Source of the DNA: Anaerolineales bacterium UBA3001 | Lineage (GTDB): Bacteria > Chloroflexota > Anaerolineae > Anaerolineales > UBA11657 | Assembly: GCA_002346435.1 (NCBI GenBank) | Contig: DDZT01000035.1 | Location: 1 to 15,266 of the forward strand | Direction: 5' to 3' | DNA length: 15,266 bases | In this document: one piece after another, positions 14,242-15,266 of the stretch | Numbering within the stretch: position 1 is the stretch's first letter | Layout: each line of letters starts with the position of its first letter | The notes under the pieces: model-generated | What the model saw: the letters and a program-made list of their open reading frames with translations, nothing else | Told to the model about the DNA's origin: nothing | Database searches by the model: none | Made by a program: the position numbers and the translations under genes

Positions 14242-15266
14242 ATGATGCAGGAAAATACTTTTGAAAATCCAAAACACAATCAGAAACTTTTAGATAATAT
14301 CGCTCCATTTGCTATTGAAGGGCGCTCAGGTTTGTTGCCGGCACTTCATGTGGCGCAGGAAATGTATGGTTGGATATCGGAGTCAGTAGCTGCGATTATC
14401 GCACGGGCGCTTAAGGTTCCGCTAGCAGATGTATTTGGAGTAATTGATTTTTATACAATGCTTTATAGTAGACCAGTGGGTCGTACTGTTGTACGAGTGT
14501 GTGCTGACCCTAGTTGTTCCATAGCTGGTGCTAAAAAAGTTTTGGACAATGCATGCGACTATTTAAGAGTTAAACCAGATGAGACGACTGAGGATGGGGA
14601 ATGGACAATAGAAAGCACTACGTGCTTAGGATTGTGCGATCAGGCGCCGGCTGCATTGGTGGGTGATATAGCAATAGCTTCGTTAGATGCAGACAGAACT
14701 AGTGAGTGGCTTGCGTTAGATGGAAAGCTACCAGTCAGCATAATTGACGGCGATATTCGTGTTTTGACACGTGACTGCGGTGGATCGACTGCCACTGACT
14801 TAAAAGCTTATCAAGCGCGAGATGGGTACTTAGCATTATCGAAGGCATGCGCGGAACTTAAGCCTGTTGATGTTATAGAAGAGGTTAAAGCCTCAGGTTT
14901 GGTGGGTCGAGGGGGGGCTGCTTTTCCCACTGGATTCAAATGGGAGAGTGCGTTAGTTGCAGAAGGTCAGCCGAAATATGTCGTGTGTAATGCAGACGAG
15001 TCAGAACCCGGGACTTTTAAAGATCGGGTACTGATGGAAGACAATCCACACCAGGTACTTGAGGGAATGTTACTTGCTGGCTATGCAATAGGTGCAGAAA
15101 AGGGTTATTTTTACATTAGAGGAGAATATTCGCGATCTATTGAGGTAATCAAAGAGGCTATTGATGAAGCGCGGTGTGCTGGATTTATAGGTCATAATAT
15201 TTGTGATATAGGGTTTAATTTTGATATTGAGGTGCGGGTTGGTGCAGGAGCTTATATATGCGGTGA
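14242..15266 (+). CDS. Fused NuoE-NuoF-type NADH-oxidising flavoprotein, 3' end outside window
   Basis: An open frame from ATG 14242 runs off the right edge after 341 codons. Residues 1-150 are NuoE-like: an N-terminal helical bundle, then the four [2Fe-2S] ligands C87 and C92 (CADPSC) and C128 and C132 (CLGLC). After a linker, NuoF begins at about 178, with the FMN/NADH-site motifs GRGGAAFPTG (222-231), ADESEPGT (251-258), RGEY (293-296) and GAGAYICGE (334-342), where the window ends. It should oxidise NADH, or reduce NAD, and pass electrons to an Fe-S partner. Such fusions are known in HoxF of NAD-linked hydrogenases and FdsB of formate dehydrogenases, as well as possible Nuo variants; the downstream genes that would decide are not visible. 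It starts 28 nt after copA, with no terminator or Shine-Dalgarno seen, so read-through from copA is possible. ATG 14245 is an alternative start. Confidence 0.88.
   Translation, partial: MMQENTFENPKHNQKLLDNIAPFAIEGRSGLLPALHVAQEMYGWISESVAAIIARALKVPLADVFGVIDFYTMLYSRPVGRTVVRVCADPSCSIAGAKKVLDNACDYLRVKPDETTEDGEWTIESTTCLGLCDQAPAALVGDIAIASLDADRTSEWLALDGKLPVSIIDGDIRVLTRDCGGSTATDLKAYQARDGYLALSKACAELKPVDVIEEVKASGLVGRGGAAFPTGFKWESALVAEGQPKYVVCNADESEPGTFKDRVLMEDNPHQVLEGMLLAGYAIGAEKGYFYIRGEYSRSIEVIKEAIDEARCAGFIGHNICDIGFNFDIEVRVGAGAYICG

Noticed and set aside
1..15266. Search by eye for tRNA genes, CRISPR repeats, insertion-sequence ends or integrase genes
   Set aside because: Nearly all the sequence is covered by well-supported genes, the longest gap is 181 bp, and no such feature was recognised.

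Overview
The window (15,266 bp, clearly A+T-rich by eye) is a dense stretch of ordinary bacterial chromosome. It carries 14 protein genes, two cut by the window edges, and I found no tRNA, rRNA, CRISPR array, insertion sequence or phage module. The gene complement points to Chloroflexota, and a marine SAR202/Dehalococcoidia-like lineage would fit: a GH3-family C-terminal part with the wording typical of that phylum, a CpXC-domain protein, a cytosolic GAF-PAS histidine kinase, an FHA-winged-helix regulator, a tandem USP and a TauE-type exporter. This assignment is inference from family resemblance. No rRNA or marker gene is present to confirm it.

Layout. 1-1667 (+): C-terminal part of a membrane-anchored GH3-like exoprotein. 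1638-2630 (-): Ser/Thr protein kinase whose end overlaps the previous gene tail to tail. 2715-3365 (+): FHA plus OmpR-type winged-helix regulator, divergent from the kinase. 3383-8688 (-): a tight six-gene same-strand cluster reading, in transcription order, small two-helix membrane protein, TauE/SafE exporter, double-domain universal stress protein, small Cys-rich protein, GAF-PAS histidine kinase, CpXC zinc-ribbon protein. 8870-9820 (+): D-3-phosphoglycerate dehydrogenase-type 2-hydroxyacid dehydrogenase. 9839-11676 (-): two tandem family 2 glycosyltransferases. 11778-14213 (+): CopA-type copper P-type ATPase. 14242-end (+): fused NuoE-NuoF-type NADH-oxidising flavoprotein, cut by the window edge.

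How the genes may work together. The kinase and the FHA-winged-helix protein look like a compact phospho-threonine signalling pair, with the FHA domain where a response regulator would have its receiver. The six-gene cluster joins sensing (histidine kinase, USP), two small or metal-binding proteins (CpXC and Cys-rich) and anion export (TauE plus a small membrane partner). The glycosyltransferases probably build a surface glycan. The Cu-ATPase exports Cu(I), and the NuoEF-like gene starts 28 nt after it on the same strand.

Control. The clearest promoter-like elements are a divergent pair between 8688 and 8870 and a -35/-10 pair just upstream of the kinase. Only some genes have a good Shine-Dalgarno sequence, and the kinase transcript would be nearly leaderless.
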